A stretch of DNA of 64,000 bases from Pseudodonghicola flavimaris (GCF_030164425.1 NZ_JASNJD010000012.1:62001-126000), one strand, 5' to 3'; shown: positions 8,543 to 18,240, numbered from the stretch's first letter. Numbers and translations are program-made. The notes: generated by a model from the sequence alone, not told the origin.

Positions 8543-9784
8543 ATGCAACCTCAATTTGATCAGGAGCTCGAAGACCGTCTCACCCGCTATGCCGCGATCG
8601 ACAGTCAGAGCGACGAGGACCGCCCGGGCGCACCCAGCACCGAAATCCAGCTCGACATGCTGCGCCTGCTGGAGACCGAGCTGAAGGAGATCGGCGCCGA
8701 GGACGTGGTGCTGACCGACTATGGCACCGTGCTCGCCACCATCCCCGGCACCCTGCCGGGGCCCACAGTCGGCTTTCTCGCCCATGTCGACACCGCGCCG
8801 CAATTCAACGCCACTGGCGTCAAGCCGCGGGTGATCAAGGGCTACAACGGCGGCGACATCAGCTTTCCCGACGATCCGGAGCTGCGGCTCTCGCCCGACA
8901 CCTCTCCCTATCTGGCGGAAAAGCAGGGCCACGACCTGATCACCGCATCGGGCACCACGCTGCTGGGCGCCGACGACAAGGCCGGCGTCGCCATCATCAT
9001 GACCGCCGCGCGCCACCTGCTCTCCGACCCGGAACGGAAACACGCCCCCCTGCGCATCGCCTTCACCCCGGACGAGGAGATCGGCCGCGGTGTCGCCGAG
9101 GCGCTGCCCAAGGATCTGGGGGCGGATTTCGCCTATACCTTCGATGGCGGCAAGGTCGGCGAAATCGAATACGAGACCTTCTCGGCCGATGCCGCCGAGG
9201 TCACCGTCACCGGCGTCTCCATCCACCCCGGTTTTGCCACCGGCAAGCTGGTCAATGCCATTCATCTCGCCTCCAAGATCATCGCGACGCTGCCGCAGGC
9301 GACGATGACGCCGGAGACGACCGAGGGCCGCGAAGGCTTCATCCATGCCACCGACATGACCGGCGGCGCCTCGGAAATGACGATCCGCTTCATCCTGCGG
9401 GATTTCGAACGCGAAGGGCTGGCCGCCAAGGGCCGGCTGCTGGAACAGGTCTGCGCCGCCGTGCAGGCGACGGAGCCGCGCGCCCGCATCGCCTGCACCA
9501 TCCGCCCGCAATACCGCAACATGCGCTACTGGCTGGAACAGGACATGACGCCGGTCGAGCTGGCACAGCAGGCCTGTCGCAACATCGGCCTCGACCCGGT
9601 GTCGATCCCGATCCGCGGCGGCACAGATGGCTCGCGACTGACCGAAATGGGGGTGCCCTGCCCCAATCTCTTCACCGGCATGCAGAACATCCACGGGCCG
9701 CTGGAATGGATCTCGGTCCAGGACATGGCCCGGGCGACCGAGCTCTGCCTTGAACTGGTCCGCCTCGCCGCCGCCCCGGACTGA
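8543..9784 (+). CDS. pepT: peptidase T (tripeptide aminopeptidase)
   Basis: A 413-residue M20-family zinc peptidase that removes the N-terminal residue of tripeptides in the cytoplasm. Metal-site motifs are visible: GFLAHVDTAPQF (His and Asp), LLGADDKAG (bridging Asp), FTPDEEIGRG (catalytic Glu and Glu ligand) and the C-terminal NLFTGMQNIHGPLEW (last His). The dimerisation insert spans about residues 215-320. Length equals that of the usual PepT. ACAGGAGAGTCG precedes the ATG. Confidence 0.95.
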   Translation: MQPQFDQELEDRLTRYAAIDSQSDEDRPGAPSTEIQLDMLRLLETELKEIGAEDVVLTDYGTVLATIPGTLPGPTVGFLAHVDTAPQFNATGVKPRVIKGYNGGDISFPDDPELRLSPDTSPYLAEKQGHDLITASGTTLLGADDKAGVAIIMTAARHLLSDPERKHAPLRIAFTPDEEIGRGVAEALPKDLGADFAYTFDGGKVGEIEYETFSADAAEVTVTGVSIHPGFATGKLVNAIHLASKIIATLPQATMTPETTEGREGFIHATDMTGGASEMTIRFILRDFEREGLAAKGRLLEQVCAAVQATEPRARIACTIRPQYRNMRYWLEQDMTPVELAQQACRNIGLDPVSIPIRGGTDGSRLTEMGVPCPNLFTGMQNIHGPLEWISVQDMARATELCLELVRLAAAPD

Positions 9785-9788
9785 GCCG

Positions 9789-10312
9789 ATGTCCCTGCGC
9801 ACGGCCGCACCCGCAGACGCCTCCAGCCTCGCCGCCCTGTCGATCGAGGTCTGGCTCGGCACCTATCAGCGGCGCGGCGTCAACGGCTTCTTCGCCGACT
9901 ACGCGCTGGCGGAGTTCACCACCGCGAAGATGGCAGCGTTGATCGCCGATCCCCGCCAAACCATGCTCGTCTCCGACAATGCGGAAGGCATCGGTGGTTT
10001 CGTTCGCGTCACTGCCGGGGCGCCGACCCCGGTGGCCGGCTGTTCGGACCGGGAAATCGCCACCCTCTCTACGTCCAGCCCCGCCACCACGGCAGGGGCC
10101 GCGGCAGGGCGCTGCTGGAGGCCGCATGTACCCGATGCCGCGATCAGGGCGCAGCCTCGGTCTGGCTGGCGACGAATTCGGAAAACACCCCGGCCCGGGC
10201 CTTCTACCGCGCCCGGGGATTCGGGGAAGTCGGCCAGACCCAGTTCCGCATTGCCGATCAGACCTATGAGAACACCGTCTATCGCTATGTCTTCGGGCCG
10301 GACGGAGGCTGA
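9789..10312 (+). pseudogene. GNAT acetyltransferase, broken by a +2 frameshift
   Basis: The first frame reads MSLRTAAPADASSLAALSIE through GGFVRVTAGAPTPVAGCSDR and EIATL. At 10065-10070 the sequence CTCTCT appears to hold one CT too many: removing two bases restores LYVQPRHHGRGRGRALLEAA, the acetyl-CoA-binding motif of the GNAT fold, and then SVWLATNSENTPARAFYRAR up to the stop at 10310-10312. The two halves together make a complete GNAT protein of about 173 residues. Either a real pseudogene or a sequencing error. It begins 4 bases after the pepT stop. Confidence 0.8.
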
Positions 10313-10325
10313 CCCGCGTCCCCCC

Positions 10326-10511
10326 TCAGGACAAAAGAATATAGGCGAGCAGCAAGAAGACCGTGCTGACCGCGAGCGCCCTCAGATAGACTTTCAGGCT
10401 CCCGAGCCTGCCATAGGCGCCCCGATGGGATCGGATGCCCGCCCTGCAGGCCGCCAACACCCGCCGAACGCAGAGGCGCAGCCTGTCGTTCTCTTCACCG
10501 GACTTACGCAT
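10326..10511 (-). CDS. small single-pass membrane protein, hypothetical
   Basis: A 61-residue frame with a basic N-terminal half (MRKSGEENDRLRLCVRRVLA) and one C-terminal hydrophobic segment (ALAVSTVFLLLAYILLS). GGGGG lies five bases before the ATG at 10511; GTG at 10517 is an alternative. It lies between the broken GNAT gene and the acyl-CoA dehydrogenase terminator. No family recognised; coding status is uncertain because it is short. Confidence 0.4.
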   Translation of the reverse strand: MRKSGEENDRLRLCVRRVLAACRAGIRSHRGAYGRLGSLKVYLRALAVSTVFLLLAYILLS

Positions 10512-10552
10512 TCTCACCCCCTACGACATCTCCGAACCGCGGAAAAGGCGCC

Positions 10553-10589
10553 CACCCCAACGAAACGGGCGGCCCCGAGGGACCGCCCG
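10553..10589 (-). terminator. intrinsic-type terminator of the acyl-CoA dehydrogenase gene
   Basis: CGGGCGG (10566-10572) pairs with CCGCCCG (10583-10589). On the minus strand the stem is followed by TTTCGTT. It lies 31 bases after the acyl-CoA dehydrogenase stop. Confidence 0.55.
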
Positions 10590-10620
10590 CTGATCGTTGA
10601 TTGAAGGTTCCCGGTAAGGG

Positions 10621-11856
10621 TCAGACCTTCTCCTGGGTGTATTTCTTCAGCTCGGTCCGGGCGACCTGACGGCGGTGCACCGCGTCGGGGCCATCGGCCA
10701 GGCGCAGGGTCCGCACATGGGTCCAGGCGGTCGCCAGCGGCGTGTCCTGCGACACGCCGGCGCCACCGAACATCTGCACCGCTTCGTCGATCACCTTCAG
10801 CGCGGTGCGCGGGGCGACCACCTTGATCTGGCTGATCCACGGCGCCGCGGCACGGGCATCGCCCTGATCCATGTACCAGGCCGCCTTCAGGCACAGCAGC
10901 CGGGCCATCTCGATCTCCATCCGGCATTCGGCGATGATGTCGTAGTTGGCGCCGAGCTGCGCCAGCTTCTTGCCGAAGGCCTCGCGATCCAGCGACCGTT
11001 TGCACATCCGCTCCAGCGCGATCTCCGCCTGACCGATGGCGCGCATGCAGTGGTGGATGCGGCCCGGCCCGAGGCGGCCCTGGGCGATCTCGAAGCCCTT
11101 GCCCTCGCCCACCAGCAGGTTCTCCGCCGGCACCCGCACATTGGTGAAGCGGATATGCATGTGGCCGTGCGGCGCATCGTCATGGCCGTAGACTTCCATC
11201 GCGCGCAGGATCTCGATCCCCGGGGTTGCCGCCGGCACCACGATCATCGAATGGCGCTGGTGCTTCGGCGCGTCCTCGCCACCGGTCTTCACCATGGTGA
11301 TATAGACCTGGCAGCGCGGATCGCCGGCGCCGGAGGACCACCACTTCTCCCCGTTCAGGATGTAGTCGTCGCCATCGCGCACGCAGGACATCGACACGTT
11401 GGTGGCGTCCGAGCTGGCCACGTCCGGCTCCGTCATCAGATAAGCGGATCGAATCTTGCCCTCCAGCAGCGGCTTCAGCCATTCTTCCTTCATCGCCTCG
11501 GTGCCGTAGCGCTCCAGCACCTCCATGTTGCCGGTGTCCGGCGCGGAGCAGTTGAACACTTCCGCCCCCAGCGGCGTCTTGCCCATCTCCTCGGCGAAAT
11601 AGGCATATTCCACCGTCGACAGACCAAAGCCCTTGTCGCTGTCGGTCAGCCAGAAGTTCCAAAGCCCCTCCGCCTTGGCCTTGGCCTTCAGCCCCTCCAG
11701 GATCTCCGCCTGACGCGCAGTATAGACCCAGCGATCCTCCTTGCCGATCTCCTGCTGGTACTCCTCCTCCAGCGGCATCACCTCGTTGCGGATCATGTCG
11801 CGGACCCGCGCGAGGAGCTTGGCGTTCTCCTCACGGATGGTGAATGACATGTTCAT
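10621..11856 (-). CDS. acyl-CoA dehydrogenase (ACAD10/11-like)
   Basis: A 411-residue FAD flavoprotein that would oxidise an acyl-CoA to the 2-enoyl-CoA and pass electrons to ETF. The sequence contains the typical central segment [19 protein letters not shown] (FAD/substrate loop), [34 protein letters not shown] and the C-terminal [18 protein letters not shown] followed by [10 protein letters not shown], a variant seen in ACAD10/11-type enzymes acting on long-chain or hydroxylated acyl-CoA. No other beta-oxidation gene is nearby, so the substrate is open. It has its own terminator and a 226-base upstream region; MNMSF offers two in-frame ATGs. Confidence 0.9.
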   Translation of the reverse strand: MNMSFTIREENAKLLARVRDMIRNEVMPLEEEYQQEIGKEDRWVYTARQAEILEGLKAKAKAEGLWNFWLTDSDKGFGLSTVEYAYFAEEMGKTPLGAEVFNCSAPDTGNMEVLERYGTEAMKEEWLKPLLEGKIRSAYLMTEPDVASSDATNVSMSCVRDGDDYILNGEKWWSSGAGDPRCQVYITMVKTGGEDAPKHQRHSMIVVPAATPGIEILRAMEVYGHDDAPHGHMHIRFTNVRVPAENLLVGEGKGFEIAQGRLGPGRIHHCMRAIGQAEIALERMCKRSLDREAFGKKLAQLGANYDIIAECRMEIEMARLLCLKAAWYMDQGDARAAAPWISQIKVVAPRTALKVIDEAVQMFGGAGVSQDTPLATAWTHVRTLRLADGPDAVHRRQVARTELKKYTQEKV

Positions 11857-12052
11857 TACGGCTCTCCCTCCCGTTTGACCGACCGGGCACTCCCGATCCT
11901 CTCATCGCGGGTGAGACTGCGCGGCAACGCGGCAAATGTCCAGCGCATCGGAGCAAGATTTTCACCCGCATCCCCTGAAAATCGCTGAGTTTTTCCCAAA
12001 ATCCCCAAGCCTTCGGCAAGCCGCGAAACATGCGGAAGGGAATTTCGCCAAG

Positions 12053-12083
12053 CAAAACAATAACTCAGATCGTCTGACGATCT
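12053..12083 (-). terminator. terminator overlapping the stop of the DadA-like gene
   Basis: AGATCGTC (12067-12074) and GACGATCT (12076-12083) form an inverted repeat that touches the TGA at 12083-12085. On the minus strand it is followed by GAGTTATTGTTTTGC, a T-rich tail. A usable hairpin is a six-pair stem with a five-base loop. Confidence 0.6.
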
Positions 12084-13126
12084 CAGGAGGACACGCGATA
12101 TCTGGGATGAAATTTTCCCCTCCCGCGCGCCTCTGTCCGGCCCAAAACCGCCTCTGCCGCCAGCCGCCCGAGGAACGGGGCGAGAATCACCCCCGGATGC
12201 GCCACCGCGAGAAAGAGCCCGGGATGGTCCGGCACCGGTCCCAGCATCGGCCGGCCATCGCCGGTGACCGGCCGCTGCCCGACCTGAGGCGCCGCCAGGG
12301 TCACCTCTGTCGCGAACTCCCGGCTGAGCGCCGCTGCCGCCGCCCGCGCCAGCGCCGGCAGCCCGGCCTCCCCCTCGGGGGGAAACCACTCGGCCAGAAC
12401 GATCCGGGCGCCGGAGACCGATCGCAGTTCGAAGTCCGGGCCGCACAGGATGCGGCCGCTGCCCCTGAGCCGTGCCCGCCCCTCGATCAGCACCGCCGGA
12501 GACCGGCCGACATCCAGGCCGGGCAAGAGATCTGTCACCGCCGCCCCATTGGCCAGAACCACCGCATCGCCCGTCACCCGGGTCCCATCCGCAAGGAGCG
12601 CGATGCCCGGTTCCAGGGCGACGACCCGCGCCTCGCAACGCAGCGCGACACCGGGCGCATCGGCCAGGACCGCCCGTGCCAGCGCCGGCGGCTCGCTGGC
12701 CACATCCTGCGGGAACCAGGCCGCCAGCTCCGGCGGCCGATGCAGCCCGGGCTCCAGCGCCGCCACCGCCGCGCGATCCAACGCCTCGACCCGATTGCCC
12801 TGCTTGCGGTGCCAGTCGATCACTCTCTGGGTGTCCCGGGGATCCGCACGCCAGACCAGCGCCCCCTGCCCCGACAGCGGATAGCGGGTGCCGAGCGCGG
12901 CACGCCAGCGGGCGTGCTCCCCGATCGCCCGAAGCCGCAGGGCAAACAGCTCCGGATCGTCCTCAGGTCCCTGCGCGCCGAGCCCGACCCAGCCGAAGGC
13001 GCGGGCGGTCACGCCGGCCGCCGGCGACGCCCCGGCCTCGAGCACCTCGACCGCGGCACCCGCCTGCGCCAGATGCCAGGCCACCGAAGCGCCGACGATA
13101 CCTGCCCCGACGACGATAACGCGCAC
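12083..13126 (-). CDS. FAD-dependent amino-acid oxidase/dehydrogenase (DadA/GlyOx family)
   Basis: A 347-residue protein starting VRVIVVGAGIVGASVAWHLA, a textbook FAD Rossmann motif, followed by the acidic residue at the end of strand 2 (VEVLEAGASPAAG). The C-terminal GDGRPMLGPVPDHPGLFLAV followed by AHPGVILAP is the conserved flavin-contact loop of D-amino-acid dehydrogenases, sarcosine and glycine oxidases. The GTG at 13126 follows a purine run and starts exactly at the Rossmann strand. Its position just downstream of the glycine cleavage operon suggests an amine or glycine-related substrate (inference). Confidence 0.85.
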   Translation of the reverse strand: MRVIVVGAGIVGASVAWHLAQAGAAVEVLEAGASPAAGVTARAFGWVGLGAQGPEDDPELFALRLRAIGEHARWRAALGTRYPLSGQGALVWRADPRDTQRVIDWHRKQGNRVEALDRAAVAALEPGLHRPPELAAWFPQDVASEPPALARAVLADAPGVALRCEARVVALEPGIALLADGTRVTGDAVVLANGAAVTDLLPGLDVGRSPAVLIEGRARLRGSGRILCGPDFELRSVSGARIVLAEWFPPEGEAGLPALARAAAAALSREFATEVTLAAPQVGQRPVTGDGRPMLGPVPDHPGLFLAVAHPGVILAPFLGRLAAEAVLGRTEARGRGKFHPRYRVSS

Positions 13127-13136
13127 CGCCCCCCCC

Positions 13137-13190
13137 TTTCTTCTCTGCCCAAATACTCCCGCCGGAGGCACCGCCCGCCAGGGCGGTCCC
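13137..13190 (-). repeat. dispersed intergenic repeat, copy C
   Basis: On the minus strand: GGGACCGCCCTGGCGGGCGG then GCCTCCGGCGGGAGTATTTG and GGCAGAGAAG. It lies between gcvP and the DadA-like gene, in the orientation of transcription, and is nearly identical to copy D upstream of gcvP. Confidence 0.65.
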
Positions 13191-13210
13191 ACCTTCCCCC
13201 GCCCCCGCCA

Positions 13211-13250
13211 GGGGTCCAAAATATCGAAGGGCGGGCCCGAAAGCCCGCCC
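13211..13250 (-). terminator. hairpin after gcvP
   Basis: GGGCGGGC (13229-13236) pairs with GCCCGCCC (13243-13250) around a six-base loop; on the minus strand the stem is followed by TTCGATATTTTGG. It starts 15 bases after the gcvP stop and is a likely terminator of the glycine cleavage operon. Confidence 0.65.
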
Positions 13251-13265
13251 CCCGCGTCGGTCCGC

Positions 13266-16115
13266 TTATTCCGCCGCCTCGGCATAGGCCTCCATCGGCG
13301 GACAGGAGCAGATCAGGTTGCGGTCGCCCCAGACATTGTCCACCCGGTTGACCGGCGGCCAGTATTTGTCGACCCGGAAGGCGCCGGGCGGGAAGCAGCC
13401 CTGTTCGCGGCTGTAGGGGCGGTCCCAGTCACGCACCAGGTCCTCCATCGTGTGGGGCGCATGTTTCAGCGGGTTGTTCTCCGCATCCATCCGCCCCTCC
13501 TCGATCGCCCGGATCTCCTCGCGGATCGCCAGCATCGCATCGCAGAACCGGTCCAGCTCGGCCTTGGTCTCGCTCTCGGTCGGCTCTACCATCAGGGTGC
13601 CGGCGACCGGAAAGCTCATGGTCGGGGCGTGAAAGCCGCAGTCGATCAGCCGCTTGGCGATGTCGTCCACCGTCACCCCGGCGCTATCGGCAAAGGGGCG
13701 GGTGTCGATGATGCATTCATGCGCCACCCGGCCCCGCCCGCCGCGATAGAGCACCTCATAGGCCCCGGACAGCCGCGCCGCGATATAGTTGGCGTTCAGG
13801 ATCGCCACCCGGGTCGCCTGGGTCAGCCCCTCGCCGCCCATCATCAGGCAATAGGCCCAGCTGATCGGCAGGATCGAGGGCGAGCCATAGGGCGCCCCCG
13901 ATACCGGCCCTTCCTGGCCGCCGGTCTGCGGATGCCCCGGCAGGAAGGGCAGCAGATGCGCCTTCACCCCGATCGGCCCCATGCCGGGGCCGCCACCGCC
14001 ATGCGGGATGCAAAAGGTCTTGTGCAGGTTCAGGTGGCTGACATCGCCGCCCAGATCGCCCGGCCGCGACAGGCCTACCATCGCATTCATGTTGGCCCCG
14101 TCGATATAGACCTGGCCGCCCTGGGCATGGGTGATCTCGCAGATCTCGCGCACCGTCTCCTCGAACACCCCGTGGGTCGAGGGGTAGGTGATCATGCAGG
14201 CCGCAAGCGTGCCGGCATGTTTCTCCGCCTTGGCGCGGAAATCCTCCACATCGATATCGCCATTGGCCGCAGTCTTCACCGGCACCACCTTCCAGCCGAC
14301 CATCTGCGCGCTGGCCGGGTTGGTGCCATGGGCGCTCACCGGGATCAGGCAGGTCTTGCGGGTGCTGTCGCCGCGCGACCGATGCCAGGCGTCGATGGTC
14401 AGAAGCCCGGCGTATTCCCCCTGCGCGCCAGAATTCGGCTGCAGCGAAAACCCGGCATAGCCGGTGATCTGGCACAGCGTCTCGCTCAGATCGTGGATCA
14501 GCTCGGCATAGCCCTCGGCCTGATCCGCCGGCACGAAAGGATGCAGATCGGCGAACTCCGGCCAGGAGATCGGCATCATCTCCGCCGCCGCGTTCAGCTT
14601 CATCGTGCAGGAGCCGAGCGGGATCATCGCCCGGTCCAGCGCCAGATCGCGATCCGCCAGACGCCGCATATAGCGCATCATCTCGGTCTCGGCCCGGTTC
14701 ATGTGAAAGATCGGGTGATCCATGTAGCCGCTTTCGCGGATCAGCCCCTCCGGCAGGACATAGCCCACCTCGGCGCCACCGGCCTCCCGGCTGACGCCGA
14801 AGGCCCGCCAGACCGCCTCCAGCGTCGCCGGCCGTGTCGCCTCGTCCAGCGAGATCCCCACCTTGGTGGTGCCGACGCGGCGCAGGTTCAGCCCCTCGCG
14901 CACCGCCGCCTGCAGCACCCCGCGCTGGAACAGGCCAACCTCGACGGTGATGGTGTCGAAGAAGCACTCCGGCTCCACCGCGAAGCCCGCAGCCCGCAGC
15001 CCCTCGGCCAGTTCGGCGGTCTTCAGATGGATTCGCTGCGCGATCGCGCGCAGCCCGTCGGGACCGTGGAACACCGCATACATCGAGGCCATGACCGCCA
15101 GCAGCGCCTGGGCGGTACAAACGTTCGAGGTCGCCTTCTCGCGGCGGATATGCTGTTCGCGGGTCTGCAGCGCCAGCCGGTAGGCACGATTGCCCAGGCT
15201 GTCGACGCTGACCCCCACCAGCCGGCCCGGCATCGCCCGGGCATGGGCCTGCTTGGTCGCCATATAGGCCGCATGCGGCCCCCCGTAGCCCATCGGCACG
15301 CCGAACCGCTGGGCGCTGCCCACGGCGATATCGGCCCCCATAGCGCCCGGCTCCTTCAGCAGGGTCAGCGCCATCGGATCGGCCGCGACGATGGCCACCG
15401 CGCCGGCCTCATGCAGTGCCGCGATCGGCACGGTGAAATCCCGCACATGCCCGTAGGTGCCGGGGTACTGGAACAGCGCCCCGAAGACCGCCCCCGGCTC
15501 CAGCGCCTCCGGCGCCGCCACGATCACCTCGATCCCCAGCGGCCGCGCCCGGGTCTGCACCACGGCGATATTCTGCGGATGGCAGTTCTCATCGACGAAG
15601 AAGGCGCCGGCCTTGGATTTGGAAATCCGCCGCGCCATGGTCATCGCCTCGGCGCAGGCGGTGGCCTCGTCCAGGAGCGAGGCATTGGCGATCTCCAGAC
15701 CGGTCAGATCGCTGATCATGGTCTGGAAGTTCAGCAGCGCCTCCAGCCGGCCCTGGCTGATCTCCGGCTGATAGGGGGTATAGGCGGTGTACCAGGCCGG
15801 ATTCTCCAGGATGTTGCGCTGGATCGCCGGCGGCGTGATGGTGCCGTAATAGCCCTGCCCGATCAGCGAGGTCAGAACCTTGTTCTTCTCCGCCACGGCC
15901 CGCATGTGCCAGAGCAGCTCGCGCTCCGACTTCGGCGCCCCGAGGTCGAGCGCCGCCGCCTGGCGGATACCCTCGGGCACGGTCTCGGCGATCAGCGCGT
16001 CGAGACTGTCGACACCGACGGTGGCCAGCATCTCCTCCATCTCCGCGGGCGAAGGCCCGATATGGCGCCGGTTGGCGAAATCGTAAGGCTGATAATCGGT
16101 GGGCGTGTAAGTCAT
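13266..16115 (-). CDS. gcvP: glycine dehydrogenase (decarboxylating), P-protein
   Basis: A 949-residue homodimer-type P-protein. It decarboxylates glycine with PLP and loads the aminomethyl group onto the lipoyl arm of GcvH. Both halves of the fused enzyme are present: the N-terminal half ([15 protein letters not shown] ... [16 protein letters not shown]) and the C-terminal catalytic half with [20 protein letters not shown]; the PLP lysine is residue 699. The extended N-terminus (to 16160) is rejected in favour of the ATG at 16115 ([17 protein letters not shown]). Third gene of the gcvT-gcvH-gcvP operon under a glycine riboswitch. Confidence 0.97.
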   Translation of the reverse strand: MTYTPTDYQPYDFANRRHIGPSPAEMEEMLATVGVDSLDALIAETVPEGIRQAAALDLGAPKSERELLWHMRAVAEKNKVLTSLIGQGYYGTITPPAIQRNILENPAWYTAYTPYQPEISQGRLEALLNFQTMISDLTGLEIANASLLDEATACAEAMTMARRISKSKAGAFFVDENCHPQNIAVVQTRARPLGIEVIVAAPEALEPGAVFGALFQYPGTYGHVRDFTVPIAALHEAGAVAIVAADPMALTLLKEPGAMGADIAVGSAQRFGVPMGYGGPHAAYMATKQAHARAMPGRLVGVSVDSLGNRAYRLALQTREQHIRREKATSNVCTAQALLAVMASMYAVFHGPDGLRAIAQRIHLKTAELAEGLRAAGFAVEPECFFDTITVEVGLFQRGVLQAAVREGLNLRRVGTTKVGISLDEATRPATLEAVWRAFGVSREAGGAEVGYVLPEGLIRESGYMDHPIFHMNRAETEMMRYMRRLADRDLALDRAMIPLGSCTMKLNAAAEMMPISWPEFADLHPFVPADQAEGYAELIHDLSETLCQITGYAGFSLQPNSGAQGEYAGLLTIDAWHRSRGDSTRKTCLIPVSAHGTNPASAQMVGWKVVPVKTAANGDIDVEDFRAKAEKHAGTLAACMITYPSTHGVFEETVREICEITHAQGGQVYIDGANMNAMVGLSRPGDLGGDVSHLNLHKTFCIPHGGGGPGMGPIGVKAHLLPFLPGHPQTGGQEGPVSGAPYGSPSILPISWAYCLMMGGEGLTQATRVAILNANYIAARLSGAYEVLYRGGRGRVAHECIIDTRPFADSAGVTVDDIAKRLIDCGFHAPTMSFPVAGTLMVEPTESETKAELDRFCDAMLAIREEIRAIEEGRMDAENNPLKHAPHTMEDLVRDWDRPYSREQGCFPPGAFRVDKYWPPVNRVDNVWGDRNLICSCPPMEAYAEAAE

Positions 16116-16190
16116 GGCATCATCCCTGTGGAGGGCGCGACGCCCCCCGTTGTCTCGCATGAACCGGGCACGATGACCTCCGCCCCCGGG

Positions 16191-16240
16191 CTTCTTCTCT
16201 GTCCAAATACTCCCGCCGGAGGCTCCCGCAGGGCGGGCGG
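16191..16240 (-). repeat. dispersed intergenic repeat, copy D
   Basis: On the minus strand: GCCGCCCGCCCTGCGGGAGC then CTCCGGCGGGAGTATTTGGA and CAGAGAAGAAG. The core differs from copy C by very few bases. Confidence 0.65.
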
Positions 16241-16451
16241 CTCCCCCGGCCCGGGCAGCGTCTCACCGGTCGGGCCGGCGCTGACCCGATCCCTGCGCCC
16301 GCCCAAAAGGAGGACGCATCCCCACATAGCCCCGGGGCCATCGCCCGGCCGGCGCTGATGCGAGGCGGAGCAAACCCCGCTCTGGCGGCACATTTTGCTG
16401 CCCGATCGTGTCCCGGGCGCGCTTTCCCGGGGCTTCCGCCCGTTCGGCGCT

Positions 16452-16476
16452 GGAAACGATCCGCCGGATCGTTTCC
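16452..16476. repeat. perfect 11-bp-arm inverted repeat after gcvH
   Basis: GGAAACGATCC (16452-16462) and GGATCGTTTCC (16466-16476) are exact complements around GCC. It lies 10 bases after the gcvH stop on the transcribed strand. No T-run follows, so it resembles an mRNA-stabilising or REP-like hairpin more than an intrinsic terminator. Confidence 0.7.
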
Positions 16477-16486
16477 CTGGCGCGCC

Positions 16487-16846
16487 TTACCCCACGAAGG
16501 TCTTGTAGGCGGCTTCGTCCATGTAATCGTCCATCGGCGACAAGTCCGAGGGCTTGATCTTGAAGAACCAGGCCTCGCCCTCCGGGTCCTCGTTGACCAG
16601 CCCCGGGTTGTCCACGATGGCGGTATTGACCTCGACGATCTCGCCATCCAGCGGCGCCAGGATGTCGGAGGCGGCCTTGACGCTCTCGATCACCACCACC
16701 TCGTCTTCCTTCGACACTTCGGTGCCCGGCTCCGGCAGCTCGACGAAAACCACATCGCCCAGCTGCTCGGCGGCATGGGCAGTGATGCCGACGGTGATCA
16801 GATCGCCCTCGGGCAGGAGCCATTCGTGTTCTTCGGTGTATTTCAT
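16487..16846 (-). CDS. gcvH: glycine cleavage system H protein
   Basis: A 119-residue lipoyl carrier that shuttles the aminomethyl group between GcvP, GcvT and the L-protein. The lipoylation motif [16 protein letters not shown] has its lysine at residue 57; the start [15 protein letters not shown] and the [19 protein letters not shown] stretch are conserved in the family. Ribosome site AGGGAACTCCCAG precedes ATG 16846. It lies between gcvT and gcvP. Confidence 0.97.
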   Translation of the reverse strand: MKYTEEHEWLLPEGDLITVGITAHAAEQLGDVVFVELPEPGTEVSKEDEVVVIESVKAASDILAPLDGEIVEVNTAIVDNPGLVNEDPEGEAWFFKIKPSDLSPMDDYMDEAAYKTFVG

Positions 16847-16871
16847 CTGGGAGTTCCCTCTTGGACTGGTC

Positions 16872-17996
16872 TTAGCGTTTGAAATTGGCGGCAACGAAGG
16901 GCAGCGCCGCAACGGCGACCGGCAGGCGTTTGCCCCGCACCTCGCCGAAAAGCCGGGTGCCCGGCGCGGCCAGACCGGCCGGCACATAGCCCATGGCAAC
17001 CGGGCCACCGACCGTGGGGCCGAACCCGCCGGAGGTGACCTGACCGATCGCCGTGCCGCCTTCGGCCTCGGCAAACAGCGGAACGCCCTCGCGCATCGGC
17101 GCGCGCCCTTCCGGCCTGAGCCCGACCCGCTTGCGCGCCGGCCCCTCGGCCAGCTGCGCCAGCACCGCCGCCGCTCCCGGAAATCCGCCGGCCCGGGCGC
17201 CACCGGCGCGGCGCACCTTCTGGATCGCCCAGCTCAGCGCCGCCTCCCCCGGCAGGGTGCCGGTGTCGATATCGTGACCGTAGAGGCAGAGCCCGGCCTC
17301 CAGTCGCAGCGAATCCCGCGCGCCGAGCCCGATGGGGGCCACCGAGTCATGCGCCAGAAGCCGCCGCGCCAGCGCCTCGGCCCTGGCCGCCGGCACCGAG
17401 ATCTCGAAGCCGTCTTCACCGGTATAGCCGGAGCGCGACACCCAGGCCTCGATCCCGTCGAGCTCCAGCGTGCGGACATCCATGAAACGCATCCCCGCCG
17501 CCTCCGGGGCGAATTCGGTCAGAACGCTTTCCGCCGCCGGCCCCTGCAGCGCCAGCAGCGCGCGATCGGTGATCTCCTCCACGCGCACCGCGGGCTCCAG
17601 CGCCGCCTTCAGATGGGCGATATCGGCGGCCTTGCAGGCGGCGTTGACCACAAGAAACAGGTGATCGCCGCGATTGGCAAACATCAGATCGTCGAGAATG
17701 CCCCCCGCCTCGTTCAGAAACAGCCCGTAGCGCTGCCGCCCCTCGGCCAGCCCGAGAACATCCATCGGGATCAGCGCCTCGAGCGCCGCCGCCGCGGCGG
17801 CGTAATCGGCCGCGCGCAGGATCACCTGCCCCATATGGCTGACATCGAACAGCCCGGCGCGGGCGCGTGTATGATTATGCTCGGCCATGATGCCGGCGGG
17901 GTATTGCACCGGCATCTCATAGCCGGCGAAGGGGACCATCTTGCCCCCGAGTTCCACATGCAGATCGAAAAGCGGCGTGCGCTGCAGCTCCGTCAT
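16872..17996 (-). CDS. gcvT: glycine cleavage system aminomethyltransferase (T protein)
   Basis: A 374-residue tetrahydrofolate-dependent aminomethyltransferase that releases ammonia and forms 5,10-methylene-THF. Conserved features are [20 protein letters not shown]-like N-terminal sequence ([19 protein letters not shown]), the [12 protein letters not shown] motif, the folate-site [15 protein letters not shown] and [20 protein letters not shown]. The C-terminal barrel ends [20 protein letters not shown]. First gene of the operon, 90 bases downstream of the glycine riboswitch. Confidence 0.97.
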   Translation of the reverse strand: MTELQRTPLFDLHVELGGKMVPFAGYEMPVQYPAGIMAEHNHTRARAGLFDVSHMGQVILRAADYAAAAAALEALIPMDVLGLAEGRQRYGLFLNEAGGILDDLMFANRGDHLFLVVNAACKAADIAHLKAALEPAVRVEEITDRALLALQGPAAESVLTEFAPEAAGMRFMDVRTLELDGIEAWVSRSGYTGEDGFEISVPAARAEALARRLLAHDSVAPIGLGARDSLRLEAGLCLYGHDIDTGTLPGEAALSWAIQKVRRAGGARAGGFPGAAAVLAQLAEGPARKRVGLRPEGRAPMREGVPLFAEAEGGTAIGQVTSGGFGPTVGGPVAMGYVPAGLAAPGTRLFGEVRGKRLPVAVAALPFVAANFKR

Positions 17997-18056
17997 CGGC
18001 CCGTCCCTGTTGTCGACCGGGGCGTCTCAGACGAAATCCACCGGCATCCCATAGTC

Positions 18057-18074
18057 GGCAGGCCGCGGCCTGCC
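18057..18074 (-). promoter_or_regulatory. 18-bp perfect palindrome in the riboswitch expression platform
   Basis: GGCAGGCCGCGGCCTGCC is self-complementary. Flanking GGCATC and GATGCC on the transcribed strand can extend the stem, so the leader between the second aptamer and gcvT can form one long hairpin. It is the best candidate for the switching element; there is no T-run, so control might be translational or Rho-linked. Confidence 0.5.
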
Positions 18075-18086
18075 ATGCGATGCCCC

Positions 18087-18240
18087 CTCTGTCCTTTGGC
18101 CTGAGATCGTTATCCCTTCGGCGGGCGCGCAAACGCCACTCTCCAGAGTTCTATCCGAGCGTACGGTCCTGTCGCCTGAGAGTTTCCGGGGCGGTTGCTC
18201 CTTCGGCACCGGTCCTAGGCCCGGTTCTCCCACACGCTCG
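18087..18240 (-). ncRNA. tandem glycine riboswitch
   Basis: Two glycine aptamers lie in series on the minus strand ahead of gcvT. Aptamer 1 spans 18240-18156, closed by CGAGCGT/ACGCTCG, with the conserved GTGCCGAAGGAGCAACC and GGAAACTCTCAGGC. Aptamer 2 spans 18148-18087, closed by CTCTG/CAGAG, with CCGCCGAAGGGATAACG, ATCTCAGGCCAAAGGACAG. The seven-base linker between them is normal. This class usually turns glycine cleavage on when glycine is high. Confidence 0.93.

Larger units (their letters stand above)
16116..16486 (-). other. 371-base gcvH-gcvP spacer
   Basis: No gene is visible. It holds repeat copy D (16191-16240) and a perfect hairpin with 11-base arms (16452-16476) just after gcvH. 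A GTGTGGGGA-like and several GC-rich palindromic stretches fill the rest. Reduced expression of gcvP relative to gcvT and gcvH, through partial termination or RNA processing here, is possible (inference). Confidence 0.5.

Noticed and set aside
10065-10070. CTCTCT as a phase-variation tract
   Set aside because: Three units are too few to slip often; a simple frameshift or sequencing error is more likely.
12888-16358. 1156-codon reading frame on the plus strand opposite gcvP
   Set aside because: Shadow frame; gcvP is full length and conserved on the minus strand.
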